A stretch of DNA of 64,000 bases from Falsirhodobacter halotolerans. Its GTDB lineage: Bacteria > Pseudomonadota > Alphaproteobacteria > Rhodobacterales > Rhodobacteraceae. The translations under genes were made by a program, and so were the position numbers. Positions 1-10,806 of the stretch are shown here, piece after piece (position 1 is the first letter of the stretch; each line of letters begins with the position of its first letter). The stretch spans positions 1,457,501-1,521,500 of the forward strand of contig NZ_JALJAZ010000001.1 in NCBI RefSeq assembly GCF_022899245.1, given 5' to 3'. The notes under the pieces were generated by a model that saw nothing but the letters and a program-made list of their open reading frames with translations, had not been told where the DNA came from and ran no database searches.

Positions 1-631
1 TCCAGGGGCGCACCCACCGCGCCCAGGCCGCATCCACCCGTCCCTCGATCAGGGCGGCCACCGCGAAGGAGAACGCCATGCTGAGCCCGACATAGCCGAG
101 ATAGAGAAACGGCGGGTGAAAGGCGAGGCCCGGGTCTTGCAGCAGGGGATTGAGATCCTCCCCGTTGAAGGGCGGCGTGGCCAGACGCAGGAACGGGTTG
201 GAGGTCAGAAGCAGGAACAGCAGGAACGCCACCCCGATCGCCCCCTGCACCGACAGCACCCGCGCGCGCAGCCGGTCCGGCAGATTGCCCCCGAACCACG
301 CCACCATCGCCCCATAGATTGCGAGGATCAACACCCACAGGAGCAACGATCCCTCATGGTTTCCCCATACGCCCGAGATCTTGTAAAGCATCGGTTTGGC
401 GGTGTGCGAATTCTCCACCACCAGCTTCAACGAAAAGTCCGACGTCACGAAGGCATGGGTCAGCGCGGCGAAGGAACATCCGATCAGCACAAGCTGGACC
501 TTGGCCGCGGTGTCGCCCACGGCCATCCATCCCGCCCAACCGCGCCACGCGCCGATCATCGGCAGGGTGGCCTGCGCCACGGCCACCATCAGGGCCAGCA
601 CAAGGGCGAAATGGCCCAGTTCCGTGATCAT
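1..631 (-). CDS. ccmF: CcmF, cytochrome c haem lyase subunit (5' part, cut by window edge)
   Basis: CcmF is the large membrane subunit of the haem lyase that attaches haem to apocytochrome c on the periplasmic side. About 210 N-terminal residues are present; the rest lies beyond position 1. The protein begins MITELGHFALVLAL and has several hydrophobic segments. It contains the family-typical stretches GVWGNHEGSLLLW (about residues 88–100) and HPPFLYLGYVG (about 172–182). The haem-handling WWD domain would lie further on, outside the window. The ATG at 629–631 is chosen because it matches the usual CcmF N-terminus. It is transcribed divergently from the arginase gene across a 97-bp gap. Downstream ccm genes cannot be seen. 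Confidence 0.93.
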   Translation of the reverse strand, partial: MITELGHFALVLALMVAVAQATLPMIGAWRGWAGWMAVGDTAAKVQLVLIGCSFAALTHAFVTSDFSLKLVVENSHTAKPMLYKISGVWGNHEGSLLLWVLILAIYGAMVAWFGGNLPDRLRARVLSVQGAIGVAFLLFLLLTSNPFLRLATPPFNGEDLNPLLQDPGLAFHPPFLYLGYVGLSMAFSFAVAALIEGRVDAAWARWVRPW

Positions 632-671
632 CCGTGGCTCCTCCGGCTTCGGCGCGCGGATCATAGGGCGG

Positions 672-700
672 TTGGGCGTGGGATTGAAGGGCACTATAAC
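672..700 (+). promoter_or_regulatory. Putative sigma-70-type promoter for the arginase gene
   Basis: TTGGGC at 672–677 and TATAAC at 695–700 are separated by 17 bp. The -10 element ends 28 bp before the arginase ATG, which has AAAGGG about 8 bp upstream as ribosome site. This rests on match to consensus only. Confidence 0.4.
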
Positions 701-728
701 CACAGGCGAAACGGAAAGGGATACTTCC

Positions 729-1652
729 ATGTCGCATTGCATCCTGATCGGCGCGCCCGTCGACAGCGGCCAACAGCGCGCGGGCTGCGTGATGGGGCCT
801 GCCGCCTATCGCGTGGCGGGCCTGCCCCGCGCCCTTCAGGGTCTGGGGCATGGGGTGGAGGATCGGGGCGATGTGACCCTGCCGCCCCTGCGAAACGCCA
901 TGATCGCCAACCCGGTCGTCCATGCGCCGGATGAAACCGTGGGCTGGACCGAGGCGCTGTCGGCCGCCGTGCAGGCCGCGCTGGGCGATGGCGGATTTCC
1001 CGTGGTCATGGGGGGCGACCATTCGCTGGCCTTGGGCAGCGTGGCGGGCGCTGCCGCCCATGCCCGCGCGGTGGGGCGGCCCTTGTTCCTGTTGTGGCTG
1101 GACGCGCATTCCGACTTCCACACCCCGATGACGACGCAGACGGGCAATCTGCACGGCACCCCCGTCGCCTATATCGCCGGGCGCGCGGGCTTCGAGGCGT
1201 TTCCGCCCTTTCCCGCCCCCCTTCCGCCGCAGAACATCTGCCTGTTCGGCATCCGCTCGGTCGATCCGGCGGAACACGCGGCCTTGCTGGAGCATGAGAT
1301 CGAGATCAACGACATGCGCGTGCTGGACGAACAGGGCATCGCCGTGCCCTTGCGCCGCTTTCTTGATCGCGTGCGGGCGGAAAACGGGATGCTGCATGTC
1401 TCGCTCGACGTGGATTTCCTGGATCCCGCGGTGGCCCCGGCGGTCGGCACCACGGTTCCGGGGGGCGCCACCTTCCGCGAGGCGCATCTGGTGATGGAGC
1501 TGCTGCACGAGGCAGGGCTTGCCACATCGCTCGATCTGGTAGAGTTGAATCCGTTTCTGGACGAACGCGGGCGGACGGCGAAAGTGATGGTGGACCTTGT
1601 CGCATCGCTTATGGGGCGCAAGGTGTTCGACCGCCCGACCCGCAGCTTCTGA
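729..1652 (+). CDS. rocF: Arginase
   Basis: A 307-aa ureohydrolase that hydrolyses L-arginine to L-ornithine and urea. The binuclear manganese site is visible: GGDHS at residues 95–99 (His98) and LDAHSDFHT (Asp125, His127, Asp129), with the third metal-binding motif SLDVDFLDP in the C-terminal half. TGNLHGTPV (about 138–146) is the arginase-type substrate loop and favours arginase over agmatinase. The ATG at 729 has AAAGGG upstream; longer in-frame extensions run back into ccmF and are unlikely. It looks monocistronic, with a promoter-like element before it and a terminator-like hairpin 13 nt after it. The ornithine produced could feed the ornithine decarboxylase and OlsB-like acyltransferase in this window, but the genes are not linked in an operon. 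Confidence 0.93.
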   Translation: MSHCILIGAPVDSGQQRAGCVMGPAAYRVAGLPRALQGLGHGVEDRGDVTLPPLRNAMIANPVVHAPDETVGWTEALSAAVQAALGDGGFPVVMGGDHSLALGSVAGAAAHARAVGRPLFLLWLDAHSDFHTPMTTQTGNLHGTPVAYIAGRAGFEAFPPFPAPLPPQNICLFGIRSVDPAEHAALLEHEIEINDMRVLDEQGIAVPLRRFLDRVRAENGMLHVSLDVDFLDPAVAPAVGTTVPGGATFREAHLVMELLHEAGLATSLDLVELNPFLDERGRTAKVMVDLVASLMGRKVFDRPTRSF

Positions 1653-1664
1653 CCTGCGACACAT

Positions 1665-1692
1665 CGTCCCTTCACACTGGCGTGAGGGGACG
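1665..1692 (+). terminator. Terminator-like hairpin after arginase
   Basis: CGTCCCTTCAC (1665–1675) can pair with GTGAGGGGACG (1682–1692) around a 6-nt loop: an 11-bp stem with one G·U pair, 13 nt after the arginase stop. There is no T-run after it, so classical intrinsic termination is uncertain. Confidence 0.45.
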
Positions 1693-1750
1693 TGAATGGT
1701 CAAAACCTGCCGATCGTGCTTGTTTCTGTGAAAATTGTTTGAACGGGATT

Positions 1751-2311
1751 ATGGATATGACACAGCGGCGCACCTTGATGCTGGGCGGATTGGCCCTTCT
1801 GGCCACACCGACCGTCGTCCGCGCGCAGGTGGTGGATCCGAGCATCCGGGCCAACGTCTCCAGCTTCAAGACCCAGCGGTGGCAGGACCATTTCGACAGC
1901 CTTGGCCAGCACGGGGCGATTGTGGCCGACTTCACCTCGCGCGCGCTGCACTGGTGGTCGGCGGACGGGCGGGACTACCGCCTCTATCCCAGCTCCATCC
2001 CGATGTCCGAGGAACTGACCCGCCGCGGCTATACCGAGATCGTGCGCAAGCGGGTGGGACCGGACTGGCGCCCGACGGCCGACATGCGCCGCCGCGATCC
2101 CAGCCTGCCCGACTATGTCGGACCGGGACCGGACAACCCGCTGGGTACCCATGCGATGTATCTCAGCTGGCCCGCCTATATCATTCACGGCACGCATGAC
2201 ACGCGCAAGATCGGCCGGCCCTCCTCCTCGGGTTGCGTCGGGCTTTACAACGAACATGTGGAGGAGTTGTTCGCCCTGGCCCCGATCGGCACGCAGGTCC
2301 GGCTGGTCTGA
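1751..2311 (+). CDS. L,D-transpeptidase (YkuD domain), exported
   Basis: A 186-aa periplasmic enzyme of the YkuD family, which makes 3-3 peptidoglycan cross-links or attaches proteins to peptidoglycan through a catalytic cysteine. The N-terminus, MTQRRTLMLGG followed by a hydrophobic run to Ala-Gln near residue 26, looks like a signal peptide, possibly Tat type because of the paired arginines. The YkuD signature is present: HGTHD near residues 141–145 and SSSGCVGL with Cys162. The ATG at 1751 precedes the signal peptide; the ATG two codons later is an alternative. It lies 98 bp after arginase and 56 bp before gyrA. Whether it cross-links peptidoglycan or anchors a lipoprotein cannot be told. 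Confidence 0.88.
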   Translation: MDMTQRRTLMLGGLALLATPTVVRAQVVDPSIRANVSSFKTQRWQDHFDSLGQHGAIVADFTSRALHWWSADGRDYRLYPSSIPMSEELTRRGYTEIVRKRVGPDWRPTADMRRRDPSLPDYVGPGPDNPLGTHAMYLSWPAYIIHGTHDTRKIGRPSSSGCVGLYNEHVEELFALAPIGTQVRLV

Positions 2312-2367
2312 CGCCGGCCCCCGGCCATTGTCACGGGGGCCCATCGGGGCTATAGTCGCGCGACCTT

Positions 2368-5121
2368 ATGACGAGAGAGCGCGCCGACGTGACCGACATC
2401 CCCGAACTCCCTGATTCCGAAGGCGAAACCCCCGAAAATCGCGGGCCCGGCCAACCTCAGGTATCGATCAGCGAGGAGATGCGGACCGCCTATCTGGATT
2501 ACGCGATGAGCGTGATCGTCAGCCGCGCGATCCCCGACCTGCGCGACGGGTTGAAACCGGTCCACCGCCGCATCCTTCATGCGATGAACGAAACCGGGAA
2601 CAGCCACGACAAGGCCTATCGCAAATCGGCCCGCCCGGTGGGCGACACGATGGGGAAATACCACCCCCACGGCGACAGCGCGATCTATGACGCGCTGGTG
2701 CGGATGGCGCAGCCCTTCTCCATGTCGCTGAAACTGCTGGACGGTCAGGGGAACTTCGGGTCGATGGACGGCGACAACGCCGCCGCCATGCGTTACACCG
2801 AAGTGCGGATGGACAAGCCCGCCGCCTTCCTGCTGGCCGATATCGACAAGGACACCGTCGATTTCCAGGACAACTATGACGGCAAGGACCGCGAGCCGAC
2901 GGTTCTGCCCGCGCGTTATCCCAACATGCTGGTCAACGGCGCGGGCGGCATTGCCGTCGGCATGGCCACGAACATCCCACCCCACAACCTGGGTGAGGTG
3001 ATCGACGGCACGCTCGCGTTGATCGACAATCCCGATATGTCGACCGAGGCGCTGATGGAGATCATTCCCGCGCCCGATTTTCCCACGGGCGGCCTGATCC
3101 TCGGCCGGTCCGGCGCGCGCAAAGCCTATCTCGAGGGGCGCGGCAGCGTCATCATCCGCGCCAAGACGCGGGTGGAGGAGGTGCGCAAGGACCGCTACGC
3201 CATCGTCATCGATGAAATCCCCTATCAGGTGAACAAATCCTCGATGATCGAGAAGATCGCCGAGATGGTGCGGGAAAAGAAGATCGAGGGCATCGCCGGG
3301 GTGGCCGACGAATCCGACCGCGTGGGCGTTCGGGTCGTCGTGGAACTGAAGCGCGACGCCACGCCCGAGGTGGTGCTGAATCAGCTGTTCCGCTTTACCC
3401 CGATGCAGACCAGCTTCGGCTGCAACATGCTTGCCCTGAACGGGGGCCGGCCCGAGCAGCTGACGCTGCGCGATTTCCTGTCCTATTTCATCACCTTCCG
3501 CGAGGATGTTGTCGCCCGACGCACCGCGTTCGAGTTGAACAAGGCGCGGGAACGCAGCCATATCCTCTGCGGTCTGGCCGTCGCCGTGTCGAATGTGGAC
3601 GAGGTCGTGGCGACCATCCGCGGATCCAACGATCCGGCCGAGGCGCGCGAGAAGCTGATGACGCGTCGCTGGCCCGCCGCCGATATCGCGCCCTATATCC
3701 GCCTGATCGACGATCCCTCGCATCCGATGAATGAGGACGGGACCTACAACCTGTCCGAAGCGCAGGCCCGTGCGATCCTGGAACTCCGCCTGCAGCGCCT
3801 GACCGCCATGGGCGTCAAGGAAGTGACGGACGAACTTCAGGAACTGGCCGCAAAGATCCGGGATTACTTGGAAATCCTGGGAAGCCGTGACCGGATCATG
3901 GCTATCATCGGCGACGAATTGCGCGAGGTGCGGGACCTGTTCGCCGTGCCCCGCCGGACCGAGATCATCGACTGGTCCGGCGATATGGAGGATGAGGACC
4001 TGATCGAGCGGGAGGACATGGTCGTGACCATCACCTCCGGCGGGTATATCAAGCGCACCCCGCTGATGGATTTCCGCAGCCAGCGGCGCGGCGGCAAGGG
4101 CCTGTCCTCCATGGCGACCAAGGAAGACGATGTGGTGACCACGCTGTTCGTGGCCAACACCCATGCGCAACTGCTGTTCTTCACCACCGACGGCATGGTC
4201 TACAAGCTGAAGACCTGGCGCCTGCCGTTGGCCAGCCGTCAGGCGCGGGGCAAGGCGATCGTCAACATCCTGCCGATCCAGCCCGGCATCTCCATCGCCG
4301 CCCTTCTGAAGATCGACGAGCCGGAGGAGGAATGGGACAACCTGCAACTGGTCTTCGCGACCAGCGATGGCGATGTGCGCCGCAACGCGTTGTCCGATTT
4401 CACCAATGTCATGCGCAACGGCAAGATCGCGATGAAGCTGCCGGAGAATACCAGCCTTGTGAACGTCCGCGTCACCAACGACGCCGATGACGTGATGCTG
4501 TTCACCGCCAGCGGGCGCGCGATCCGCTTCCCCACCACCGATGTGCGGGTGTTCAAGGGCCGCGATTCCACCGGCGTGCGGGGCATCCGGCTGGGCGAGG
4601 AGGACAGCGTCGTGTCCATGTCCGTCATCCGCCATTTCGAGGCCGACCCCGCCGAACGGGCCGCGTTCCTGAAGATGCGCCGGGCCGATCTTGGTGCCGC
4701 CGACGAAGGCGAGGCCGACGAGGAGGAAGCCGGCGCAGGCAGCCTGTCGCAGGAACGGTATCTGGAAATGCGCGGGGCCGAGGACATCCTGCTGACGATC
4801 ACCGCCAACGGGTCGGGCAAGCTCAGCTCCTCCCACGCCTATCCCGTGCGCGGGCGTGGCGGGATGGGGGTGCGCGCCATCGACAACGCGATGCGCGGCG
4901 GCGCGCTGGTCACCTCGTTCCCGGTGGATCTTGAGGATCAGATCATGCTCGCCACCTCCACCGGGCAATCGATCCGGGTGCCGGTGGAGGGGATCAGCTT
5001 CCGCAGCCGCTCGGCCGGGGGGGTGCGGGTGTTCAACACCGCGGCGGGCGAGCAGGTCGTCTCGGTCGCCCGCATCGCCGATCAGGGCGAGGATGAGGTG
5101 GAGGGGACGGAGGGGGCCTGA
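2368..5121 (+). CDS. gyrA: DNA gyrase subunit A
   Basis: A 917-aa type IIA topoisomerase subunit that cuts and rejoins DNA and, with GyrB, introduces negative supercoils. The breakage-reunion domain occupies roughly the first 540 residues. The active-site tyrosine is Tyr143 (AMRYTE). The quinolone-determining region has Ser104 and Asp108 (HGDSAIYD), the residues of sensitive enzymes. The C-terminal beta-pinwheel carries the GyrA box QRRGGKG, which separates gyrase from ParC. An acidic insertion (nt about 4695–4740) sits between pinwheel repeats and makes the protein longer than E. coli GyrA (875 aa). Its last 40 bp overlap the 3' end of the convergent AI-2E-family gene. Confidence 0.98.
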   Translation: MTRERADVTDIPELPDSEGETPENRGPGQPQVSISEEMRTAYLDYAMSVIVSRAIPDLRDGLKPVHRRILHAMNETGNSHDKAYRKSARPVGDTMGKYHPHGDSAIYDALVRMAQPFSMSLKLLDGQGNFGSMDGDNAAAMRYTEVRMDKPAAFLLADIDKDTVDFQDNYDGKDREPTVLPARYPNMLVNGAGGIAVGMATNIPPHNLGEVIDGTLALIDNPDMSTEALMEIIPAPDFPTGGLILGRSGARKAYLEGRGSVIIRAKTRVEEVRKDRYAIVIDEIPYQVNKSSMIEKIAEMVREKKIEGIAGVADESDRVGVRVVVELKRDATPEVVLNQLFRFTPMQTSFGCNMLALNGGRPEQLTLRDFLSYFITFREDVVARRTAFELNKARERSHILCGLAVAVSNVDEVVATIRGSNDPAEAREKLMTRRWPAADIAPYIRLIDDPSHPMNEDGTYNLSEAQARAILELRLQRLTAMGVKEVTDELQELAAKIRDYLEILGSRDRIMAIIGDELREVRDLFAVPRRTEIIDWSGDMEDEDLIEREDMVVTITSGGYIKRTPLMDFRSQRRGGKGLSSMATKEDDVVTTLFVANTHAQLLFFTTDGMVYKLKTWRLPLASRQARGKAIVNILPIQPGISIAALLKIDEPEEEWDNLQLVFATSDGDVRRNALSDFTNVMRNGKIAMKLPENTSLVNVRVTNDADDVMLFTASGRAIRFPTTDVRVFKGRDSTGVRGIRLGEEDSVVSMSVIRHFEADPAERAAFLKMRRADLGAADEGEADEEEAGAGSLSQERYLEMRGAEDILLTITANGSGKLSSSHAYPVRGRGGMGVRAIDNAMRGGALVTSFPVDLEDQIMLATSTGQSIRVPVEGISFRSRSAGGVRVFNTAAGEQVVSVARIADQGEDEVEGTEGA

Positions 5122-6110
5122 TCCTCCTTCTCCAGATAATCCGCGATGTAATGCTTGTTGGCGATGGTCATCACCACCGCCAGCAAGGGCGTCGCAAGAA
5201 TGAACCCCAGCAGCCCGAACAGATAGCCCAACATCAACTGGAACGAGATGGTCAGCGCGGGCGGCAACGACACCAGTTCCTGCTGCAGGCGCGGCGTCAC
5301 CAGATAGCTTTCCAGCGACTGCACAAGGACATAGAGCGCAACGATCCACAGCGCCGTGTCGATGCCCTGCCCAAGCCCGATCAGCACCGCCGGAACCGCC
5401 GCAACCACGGGGCCGATATTGGGCACAAAGGTCATGATCCCGGCCAGCACGGCAAGGATCAGCGCCAGCGGTACATCCAGAAGCCACAGACCCAGAAACG
5501 TCAGCACGCCGATGGTGGCCATCGACGCGAATTGCGCCAGCAACCAGGACCACAACGCATCGCCGCTGTCGCGCAACATGCTGGCCATGCGCGGGCGCAG
5601 GCGCGGCGCCACCAGTCTGACCACCCCGTTGCGATAGATGCGGGGCGAGATTGCGCAATAAATGCCGATGAACGCCACCAGAAAGGCGTTTCCGAAAATC
5701 CCCACGGTGGAGGAGACGGTGGACAGTGCCCCCATACCGCTGGGAATCATGCTCTCGAAATCGATGCGCTGGCGCAGTTGCTCCATCCACACATTCTCGT
5801 TCAGCATCCCCTCCAGCCGTTCGGTGGCATCGGGCAATTGCGAGATCAGCTGGCCGAACTGCTGAAACAGGGCCTGTGCGGCGTTGGTGAAGAACCAGAC
5901 CGCCCCGGCCAGCATGAGAACCGAAAACGCCAGAAGACCCCATCCGCTGCCGATGCCCGTCAGCCGTCCGATCCACGCCCCCGCGCCGCGCATCAGAACC
6001 GCCACCAGGATCCCGGCGAAAATCAGCAAGGGCACCTGCGGCGCGAACAGGGCCACCGCCCCCAGAACCGCCACCAGCAGCAGAACCGAAATCCAATCGC
6101 GTCGCGTCAT
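5082..6110 (-). CDS. AI-2E/PerM-family integral membrane transporter
   Basis: A 342-aa polytopic membrane protein of the AI-2E transporter superfamily (PerM/TqsA). Hydrophobic segments are clustered at the N-terminus (from [17 protein letters not shown]), followed by a soluble loop (about residues 80–150) and further paired membrane spans. The conserved stretch [19 protein letters not shown] is split across the middle membrane region, as usual for the family. Few members truly export autoinducer-2; others move ions or small solutes, so the substrate is unknown. The ATG at 6110 (MTRRDW) is preferred to one nine codons upstream because it begins just before the first membrane span. It is convergent with gyrA and overlaps it by 40 bp. 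Confidence 0.85.
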   Translation of the reverse strand: MTRRDWISVLLLVAVLGAVALFAPQVPLLIFAGILVAVLMRGAGAWIGRLTGIGSGWGLLAFSVLMLAGAVWFFTNAAQALFQQFGQLISQLPDATERLEGMLNENVWMEQLRQRIDFESMIPSGMGALSTVSSTVGIFGNAFLVAFIGIYCAISPRIYRNGVVRLVAPRLRPRMASMLRDSGDALWSWLLAQFASMATIGVLTFLGLWLLDVPLALILAVLAGIMTFVPNIGPVVAAVPAVLIGLGQGIDTALWIVALYVLVQSLESYLVTPRLQQELVSLPPALTISFQLMLGYLFGLLGFILATPLLAVVMTIANKHYIADYLEKEDQAPSVPSTSSSP

Positions 6111-6202
6111 CTGCCCATTCCCTCGCACTTTTTTCATCTCGTGCCAGCTTTGGGCGGTTCATGCCAGCTTCCAAAAGCCTGTTGGCCGGATTAAAAGGCC
6201 GC

Positions 6203-7521
6203 ATGACACAGGAATTGCACATCGTCGGCGGCGGAATGGCCGGATCGGAAGCGGCTTGGCAAGCGGCGAACATGGGCGTGCCCGTCGTTTTGCACGAGAT
6301 GCGGCCCAAGGTTGCCACCTTTGCCCACCGCACCGGCAGCTTGGCCGAGATGGTGTGCTCGAACTCGTTCCGTTCGGATGACGATGAGCGCAACGCCGTG
6401 GGCCTGTTGCATTGGGAGATGCGGGCGGCGAACGGGTTGATCATGGCGATGGCCGAAAAACATCGTCTTCCGGCGGGCGGCGCGCTGGCCGTGGACCGCG
6501 ACGCGTTTGCCGAATCCGTGACCGAAACGCTGCGCAACCACGCCTTGATCCGCATCGTCGACACCGAAGTGACGGAGATCCCCACCGATGGTGCCTGGAT
6601 CTTCGCGACCGGCCCCCTGACCTCGCCCGATCTGGCGCAGGCGATCGCCGGGGTGACGGGGGCCGAGAGCCTTGCGTTTTTCGATGCCATCGCCCCCATC
6701 GTCTATGCCGACAGCATCGACATGTCGGTCGCCTGGCGGCAGTCGCGCTATGACAAGGGCGAGACGGAGGAGGAGCGGACCGCCTATATCAACTGCCCCA
6801 TGACCAAGGAGCAGTATGAGGCGTTCATCGCCGCCATGCTGGCCGCCGACAAGACCGAATTCCATGAGGGCGAGACCGCCGGATATTTCGACGGCTGCCT
6901 GCCGATCGAGGTGATGGCCGAACGCGGGCCCGAGACGCCTCGCTTCGGCCCGATGAAGCCCATCGGCTTGACCAACCCGCACAACCCCGATGTGAAGGCC
7001 TATGCCGTGGTGCAGTTGCGCCGGGACAACAAACTTGGCACGCTTTATAACATCGTCGGCTTTCAAACCAAAATGAAGTATGGCGCGCAAACCGATGTTT
7101 TTCGGATGATTCCGGGCCTTCAGGATGCGAAATTCGCACGGCTGGGCGGCATTCATCGGAACACGTTCCTGAACTCGCCCACGCTGCTGGATGATCGGAT
7201 GCGCCTGAAGGCCCGCCCGAATGTCCGTTTTGCCGGTCAGGTGACGGGGGTGGAGGGATATGTCGAAAGCGCGGCCATGGGTCTTCTGGCCGGCCGCATG
7301 GCCGCGGCAGAGATGCTGGGCTGCGATCTGCCGCCCCCGCCCGCCGAAACGGCAATGGGGGCGTTGATCACCCATATCACCGGCGGGGCGGACGCCAAGA
7401 CGTTCCAGCCGATGAACGTGAACTTCGGCCTGTTCCCCCCGATCGACGCCAAGGGCGGACGGCGGGGCCGCAAGGACCGTTACAAGGCCTATACCGACCG
7501 GGCGAAGGACGCGTTCCGGGC

Positions 7522-7537
<16 letters not shown>
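6203..7537 (+). CDS. trmFO: TrmFO, folate/FAD-dependent tRNA(uracil-54-C5)-methyltransferase
   Basis: A 444-aa flavoenzyme that makes ribothymidine at position 54 of tRNA, using methylenetetrahydrofolate as carbon donor rather than S-adenosylmethionine. The FAD dinucleotide-binding motif is [12 protein letters not shown] near the start. The conserved cysteine region [12 protein letters not shown] follows at about residues 52–63. [12 protein letters not shown] is the GidA/TrmFO-type flavin-binding stretch. The ATG at 6203, preceded by AAAAGG, gives the normal N-terminus. The gluQ start codon lies inside the end of this gene (16-bp overlap), so the two tRNA-modification genes are probably translated from one message. 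Confidence 0.95.
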
Positions 7538-8345
<808 letters not shown>

Positions 8346-8349
<4 letters not shown>

Positions 8350-9062
8350 CCTGACAACGCCCGCAAAAGCCTGGCCCGTCCGGGTGGAATGGCCGAAATC
8401 TCCAGCCCCGTGAATACGTGCAACGTGTTCATATGCGCGTCGATCACCGCATGGTCCGACACCCATCCCCCCATCAGAAGGTAACTGCGCAGCAAGGGCG
8501 GCATCGTCGTCATTGCCGCCCGCAGATCGGGGGCGCGCGCGTCCTCGGCATAGGGATAGGTTTGGGCCGCCCGCACCCCCGGCTGCCACTGCTGAGGCGC
8601 GAGATGGGCCTGTCGCAGCAATGCGAAGGCGTCGGCATAAGGTGCCGGTGCGACCCCCCGGAACGACGAACAGCCAAACAGCATCTGCGCGCCCGTCCCT
8701 TCGACGAAGGCGGCCACCCCGCCCCAAGCCATGCGCAGGATATCGGGATCGTGGCGGTCGGGGGCGATGCAGAACCGCCCCATCTCCACCATCGGGCCGG
8801 GAAACCCGCGCAGACCCGTCAGGTCATAGAATTGGGCGGCGTAGCTTTCCTCCACCCGGTCGGGCGTCAGCGGCAGAAGGCGATAGCAGGCGACAAGATC
8901 GCCCCCATCCTCCACCAGCACATGGGTGCAGCGGGCGTCGAACGCATCGCCATCCGGTGCGGCCAATCCGAAGGCGCGGGTGCGCAGCTCCAGCGCGCGG
9001 GCCATATCCCCCTCGCTCTTGGCCGTGCGCAGGGTGAAGCGTCCTCGTGTCAGCCTGCGCAT
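8346..9062 (-). CDS. olsB: OlsB-like GNAT acyltransferase (ornithine-acyl-ACP N-acyltransferase family)
   Basis: A 238-aa GNAT-fold protein resembling OlsB, the enzyme that N-acylates ornithine with a 3-hydroxyacyl chain from acyl carrier protein in the first step of ornithine-lipid synthesis. Typical features are TLRTAKSEGDMARALELR at the N-terminus, the YDLTGL and EMGRFCIAPD stretches in the middle, and LFGCSSFRGV. The ATG at 9062 has a strong GGAGGGGG ribosome site, so the longer in-frame extension is rejected. The second enzyme of the pathway, OlsA, usually adjacent, is not next to it here. The function is a family inference; other members acylate different amines. Confidence 0.78.
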
Positions 9063-9148
9063 ACCCCCTCCTTGGCGGATGTGCCGCCGATACCTACATA
9101 ATGACGCGATACGCCCGCCCCGCAAGGCGGCGATGACCGGAGGACCCG

Positions 9149-9559
9149 ATGACCGAAAAGATCACCAAGACCGACGCCGAATGGCGCGCGCAACTGACCG
9201 ATGAGCAATACCGCGTGACGCGCAAGCACGGCACCGAACGCCCGGGCAGCCACGAAGACCTGCCGACCGAGGCCGGGACCTTCACCTGCGTCTGCTGCGG
9301 CACACCCCTGTTCGAACAGGAAACGAAGTTCGAAAGCCATTGCGGCTGGCCGTCCTTTTATGCCGGGAACGAACGGACGGTGGGCATGTCGCAGGACAAC
9401 TCGCTTGGGATGCAGCGGATCGAGGTGCATTGCAACACCTGCGATGCGCATCTCGGCCATGTGTTCCCGGACGGGCCGCAGCCCACCGGCCTGCGGTATT
9501 GCATCAATGGAGTGGCCTTGGGCTTCGTGCCCGAAGAAGGGGCGGTGTCGGACCGTTAG
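9149..9559 (+). CDS. msrB: Peptide-methionine (R)-S-oxide reductase MsrB
   Basis: A 136-aa single-domain MsrB that reduces the R epimer of methionine sulfoxide in oxidised proteins. The catalytic cysteine is Cys118 in RYCING. Two zinc-binding CxxC pairs are present (Cys47/Cys50 and Cys95/Cys98). Cys65 in HCGWPSF may act as the resolving cysteine. No signal peptide is visible, so it should be cytoplasmic. It is divergent from the OlsB-like gene (86-bp gap) and convergent with bamE, with only 6 bp between the stops. Confidence 0.95.
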   Translation: MTEKITKTDAEWRAQLTDEQYRVTRKHGTERPGSHEDLPTEAGTFTCVCCGTPLFEQETKFESHCGWPSFYAGNERTVGMSQDNSLGMQRIEVHCNTCDAHLGHVFPDGPQPTGLRYCINGVALGFVPEEGAVSDR

Positions 9560-9565
9560 GTCCGA

Positions 9566-10021
9566 TCAATCGTCCAGAACCTGATCGGCGCGGATACGTC
9601 CGACCGATCCGAACAGTTGCCGCAGGAAGCTGCTGCCTTCCACGCTGTTCTGGGTGACGCGACGCGACAGGGGCACGACGCGCCCCTGCTCCAGCCCGAA
9701 ACGTTCCACATTGGCCACGCGGTCACCGTTGAAACTGATGGCCACCACCTCGCGCCGGATTTCGCGGGTGAAGACGCCGAAGGTGCGGAAACGGCTTTGA
9801 ACGTAATACCATTCCCCGTCGTTCAGCAGGGTCGTCGTCGTTGGGCGGCCGATCAATTCGGACACCTGATCGCGCGAGGCCCCGATCTGGACGCGTGCCA
9901 GATCCTGGTCCATGGGAACATATCCATGATTGCGGAAGATGGGCGCGCAGGCCGAAAGGGTGATCAGCACAAGCCCGAGCACTGCACCGCGCGTCATCAT
10001 CCGTCGTCCTGACCGAGCCAT
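9566..10021 (-). CDS. bamE: Outer membrane assembly lipoprotein BamE (SmpA/OmlA)
   Basis: A 151-aa lipoprotein subunit of the BAM machine that folds and inserts outer-membrane beta-barrels. The N-terminus has a basic start, a hydrophobic stretch and the lipobox LSAC with the lipidated cysteine near residue 25. The BamE/SmpA domain follows, with the conserved IGASRDQVSELIGRP segment and the GEWYYV strand. The ATG at 10021 is used; two adjacent ATGs at 10000 and 9997 would give a shorter but still plausible signal peptide. It is divergent from the DUF177–rpmF–plsX–fabH run, an arrangement often seen in alphaproteobacteria. Confidence 0.9.
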   Translation of the reverse strand: MARSGRRMMTRGAVLGLVLITLSACAPIFRNHGYVPMDQDLARVQIGASRDQVSELIGRPTTTTLLNDGEWYYVQSRFRTFGVFTREIRREVVAISFNGDRVANVERFGLEQGRVVPLSRRVTQNSVEGSSFLRQLFGSVGRIRADQVLDD

Positions 10022-10108
10022 GCCCACCCCTTGCCTTGCGGGCCGCAAGCCCATATCGCCATTGGCTTATCAGAAGGTCCCGCCCCTGTTCAAGAAAGGA
10101 AGCGCATC

Positions 10109-10654
10109 ATGACGAACGAAGGCCCGCGTCTCGCCTATCCCGTGGGGGCGCTGCCGACGCGCAAACCGCAACGTTTCGCCCTGAAGGCGACCGCCGCCGA
10201 GCGCGCCGCGATCGCCGCCGACATGGACCTGATCGCCCTGTCCCAACTGGAGTTCGAGGGCGAGATCCGTGCCGAGGGCCGCAGCGATTTCCGGCTGGAG
10301 GGGCGTTTGCGCGCCGCGTTCCAACAGCCTTGCGTCGTGACCCTGGCCCCGGTTGCGGGCCGGGCGGATGTGACGGTGCTGCGCCGGTATTCCGCCGACA
10401 TGGTGATGCCTGACGCCGAGGAATCGGAGATGCCGGAGGATGACACCACCGAACCGCTGCCCGAGGTGATCGACGTGGCGGGCGTGGCGATCGAGGAACT
10501 GGCGCTCTCCCTGCCCCCCTATCCCCGCGCGCCGGGGGCCGAGTTGGGCGAGGCGGTCTTTGCCGCCGAAGGAAACGCGCCGTTGAAAGATGCGGATCTG
10601 AAGCCCTTTGCCGGACTTCAGGCCTTGAAAGATCGGATGAAGGGTGACAAGTAG
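10109..10654 (+). CDS. DUF177 (YceD-like) protein
   Basis: A 181-aa protein of the DUF177/YceD family, commonly encoded directly before rpmF. E. coli YceD has been linked to 23S rRNA or ribosome biogenesis, but its exact role is not established. Here the middle reads CVVTLAPV, so the two-cysteine CxxC pattern of many members is reduced to one cysteine. The segment from about residue 100 is rich in Asp and Glu, as in the family. The ATG at 10109 has AAGAAAGGA upstream. It is followed by a 152-bp gap holding a promoter-like element before rpmF. Confidence 0.82.
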   Translation: MTNEGPRLAYPVGALPTRKPQRFALKATAAERAAIAADMDLIALSQLEFEGEIRAEGRSDFRLEGRLRAAFQQPCVVTLAPVAGRADVTVLRRYSADMVMPDAEESEMPEDDTTEPLPEVIDVAGVAIEELALSLPPYPRAPGAELGEAVFAAEGNAPLKDADLKPFAGLQALKDRMKGDK

Positions 10655-10670
10655 GGCCGCGCAAGAGGTC

Positions 10671-10698
10671 TTGCGTTCATGGCGAAACCCGCTATGTT
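10671..10698 (+). promoter_or_regulatory. Putative promoter for rpmF–plsX–fabH
   Basis: TTGCGT (10671–10676) and TATGTT (10693–10698) are spaced by 16 bp in the 152-bp gap before rpmF. The implied leader is about 100 nt. Consensus match only. Confidence 0.35.
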
Positions 10699-10806
10699 CC
10701 GCGCTTCGTTGACTCCGGAAATCCGGGCGCCCGATATGGCATGTCCAGCTCGGGTTTTCATCGCAAACCAAGGGGGCCACGCCCCTCACCAACTTGAGGT
10801 CGAGAC

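Noticed and set aside
5082-6110. Quorum-sensing function for the AI-2E-family protein
   Set aside because: The family name reflects one studied member. No luxS, lsr or quorum-sensing genes are in the window, so only the transporter fold is claimed.
2350-6699. Very long open frame on the minus strand across gyrA and beyond (1449 codons)
   Set aside because: It is antisense to unmistakable GyrA, AI-2E-family and TrmFO genes. Its protein is His/Arg/Gly-rich with no family resemblance, a GC-rich shadow.
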